From Sphingobacteriales bacterium (GTDB lineage: Bacteria > Bacteroidota > Bacteroidia > Chitinophagales > UBA2359), in contig CP064999.1 in assembly GCA_016700115.1 (NCBI GenBank), positions 2,418,001 through 2,482,000 on the forward strand: a DNA stretch of 64,000 nucleotides, read 5' to 3'. Made by a program: the position numbers and the translations under genes. Position 1 is the stretch's first letter. Each line of letters begins with the position of its first letter. The notes beneath the pieces are model-generated. The model was not told the DNA's origin. It saw only the letters and a program-made list of their open reading frames with translations, and did no database searches. Positions 63,226-64,000 of the stretch are shown here, in pieces.

Positions 63226-64000
63226 CTAATTTCCGGTGGTAGTTTGATAGTTATATTGAGCCAATAATAGTTGTAACTGATGCAAAATCAAATGCTGCTG
63301 TGCCTGGTCTTGAGCATTTACCGCAGTCAGATAATCATTAGTAGTTGCTGTTCCGAACTCCAACTGGTTTTTGGTAACGTTTTTGATGTTTTCTCTCAGA
63401 GAGATAATTTCGTGGTCTGATATTAAAAGTTCCTGAACTTTCGTGATCTCAGAATTTTGTTGTTGCATGGTCAGATTGGTGTTAAACAGAAAAATATCCC
63501 GTTGTAAGTCCAGCCCGTTTTGATTGAGTGCTATCATTTTCTTCTCATTATTATAGGTGTAAAATCCTGTGAAACCCCAAATCAAACGAATTCCACCGAT
63601 ATAGTAACCTCTCACATCGTTGCTCAACATATTCAGGGCAGGCCTTCCCAATCCACCCTGAAAAAACAAACTCAAACGCGGAAGATTTTTATCTGCAATC
63701 AGTTTGCTTTGGTAGTCAAACGTTTTTTTCTGCAAGTCGTAAAGTTTTAATTCCGGCCGGTTGATAGAGTTAGAAACTATTTGCGGTTGTGGTTTCACCA
63801 ATATTGTACTGTCATTGATTGGTTTACCAATAAAAAGGGAAAGCATGTCCAGATATCCTTTGCGGTTTGATTTTAACTCAATGGTGCGCTGATTGGCTTT
63901 AAGCAATTCGGCTTTTAAGTTATCGGCAGCACTTTTTAAAGCAATACCGTTCGTAATGGCTATGTTTGTTTTATCAATCCCGTTTTGTAAATCTCTTTTC
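63226..64000 (-). CDS. TolC family outer-membrane channel, N terminus outside window
   Basis: Outer membrane efflux protein cut by the right edge. My reading of the edge is KRDLQNGIDKTNIAITNGIA and on, in frame with LKANQRTIELKSNRKGYLDMLSLFIGKP. The helical repeats and the C-terminal LEFGTATTNDYLTAVNAQDQAQQ (cited by parts) are typical of TolC. It is the first gene seen in the exporter operon, 27 bp before hlyD. The true start lies beyond base 64000; the apparent TTG start at 63906 is internal. Confidence 0.9.
   Translation of the reverse strand, partial: KRDLQNGIDKTNIAITNGIALKSAADNLKAELLKANQRTIELKSNRKGYLDMLSLFIGKPINDSTILVKPQPQIVSNSINRPELKLYDLQKKTFDYQSKLIADKNLPRLSLFFQGGLGRPALNMLSNDVRGYYIGGIRLIWGFTGFYTYNNEKKMIALNQNGLDLQRDIFLFNTNLTMQQQNSEITKVQELLISDHEIISLRENIKNVTKNQLEFGTATTNDYLTAVNAQDQAQQHLILHQLQLLLAQYNYQTTTGN

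Overview
The window looks like chromosomal DNA of a Bacteroidota bacterium. The phylum call rests on several signs: type IX secretion (T9SS) sorting domains on secreted proteins, families largely restricted to the phylum (DUF4286, DUF4293, DUF3127, a PorE-like OmpA/TPR/propeller protein, the YtxJ-type bacillithiol-linked protein), weak or absent Shine-Dalgarno sequences, and TAnnTTTG promoter-type boxes. No rRNA, tRNA, CRISPR array, integrase or transposase was seen. Genus cannot be decided from the window.

Layout. 1-5.6 kb: adk and obg (leftward, obg cut by the window edge), a DUF4286 protein and a large PorE-like envelope protein. 6-14 kb: a secreted sphingomyelinase-type phosphodiesterase, radA, scpB with an RluB-type pseudouridine synthase, DUF4293, a repeat-rich peptidoglycan-binding protein and a B12-binding mutase subunit whose end is frameshifted. 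14-24 kb: DUF4349 protein, TetR regulator, efflux adaptor, an LpxH-like phosphoesterase with a glycosyltransferase, a two-gene Fe-S oxidoreductase, a TANGO2-type protein and an S4 RNA-binding protein. 24-42 kb: a cell-surface region with a 1483-residue propeller/GEVED protein, gamma-glutamyltransferase, GT2 glycosyltransferase, a seven-copy 136-bp tandem array lying inside a decayed T9SS-substrate gene, two T9SS substrates of 686 and about 1600 residues, and a beta-helix lipoprotein. 43-49.5 kb: small conserved proteins, 1-Cys peroxiredoxin, SRPBCC and PhnB-like proteins, tmk and a CorC/CNNM-type membrane protein. 49.8-56.3 kb: an accessory locus described below. 56.3-64 kb: malic enzyme, ytxJ and a six-gene exporter operon (TolC, HlyD, two ABC ATPases, two permeases), with tolC cut by the right edge.

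The most promising candidate system is 49807-56251, three same-strand genes: a SLOG-like nucleotide-binding domain fused to four membrane helices, a patatin-like phospholipase, and a DUF4062 - P-loop STAND NTPase - TPR protein. The parts are those of sensor/effector immune systems (two possible membrane-attacking effectors beside a STAND switch), but no cyclase, TIR or known complete system is present. The assignment to defence is inference.

Other signals are long poly-G tracts in secreted-protein genes, one of them (G9) separating a signal peptide from its protein; a family of 7-nt-phased repeats (roughly AAGnnAA) directly before several start codons; and two single-base homopolymer frameshifts (13693-13696 and 52507-52510) that may be real or sequencing errors.
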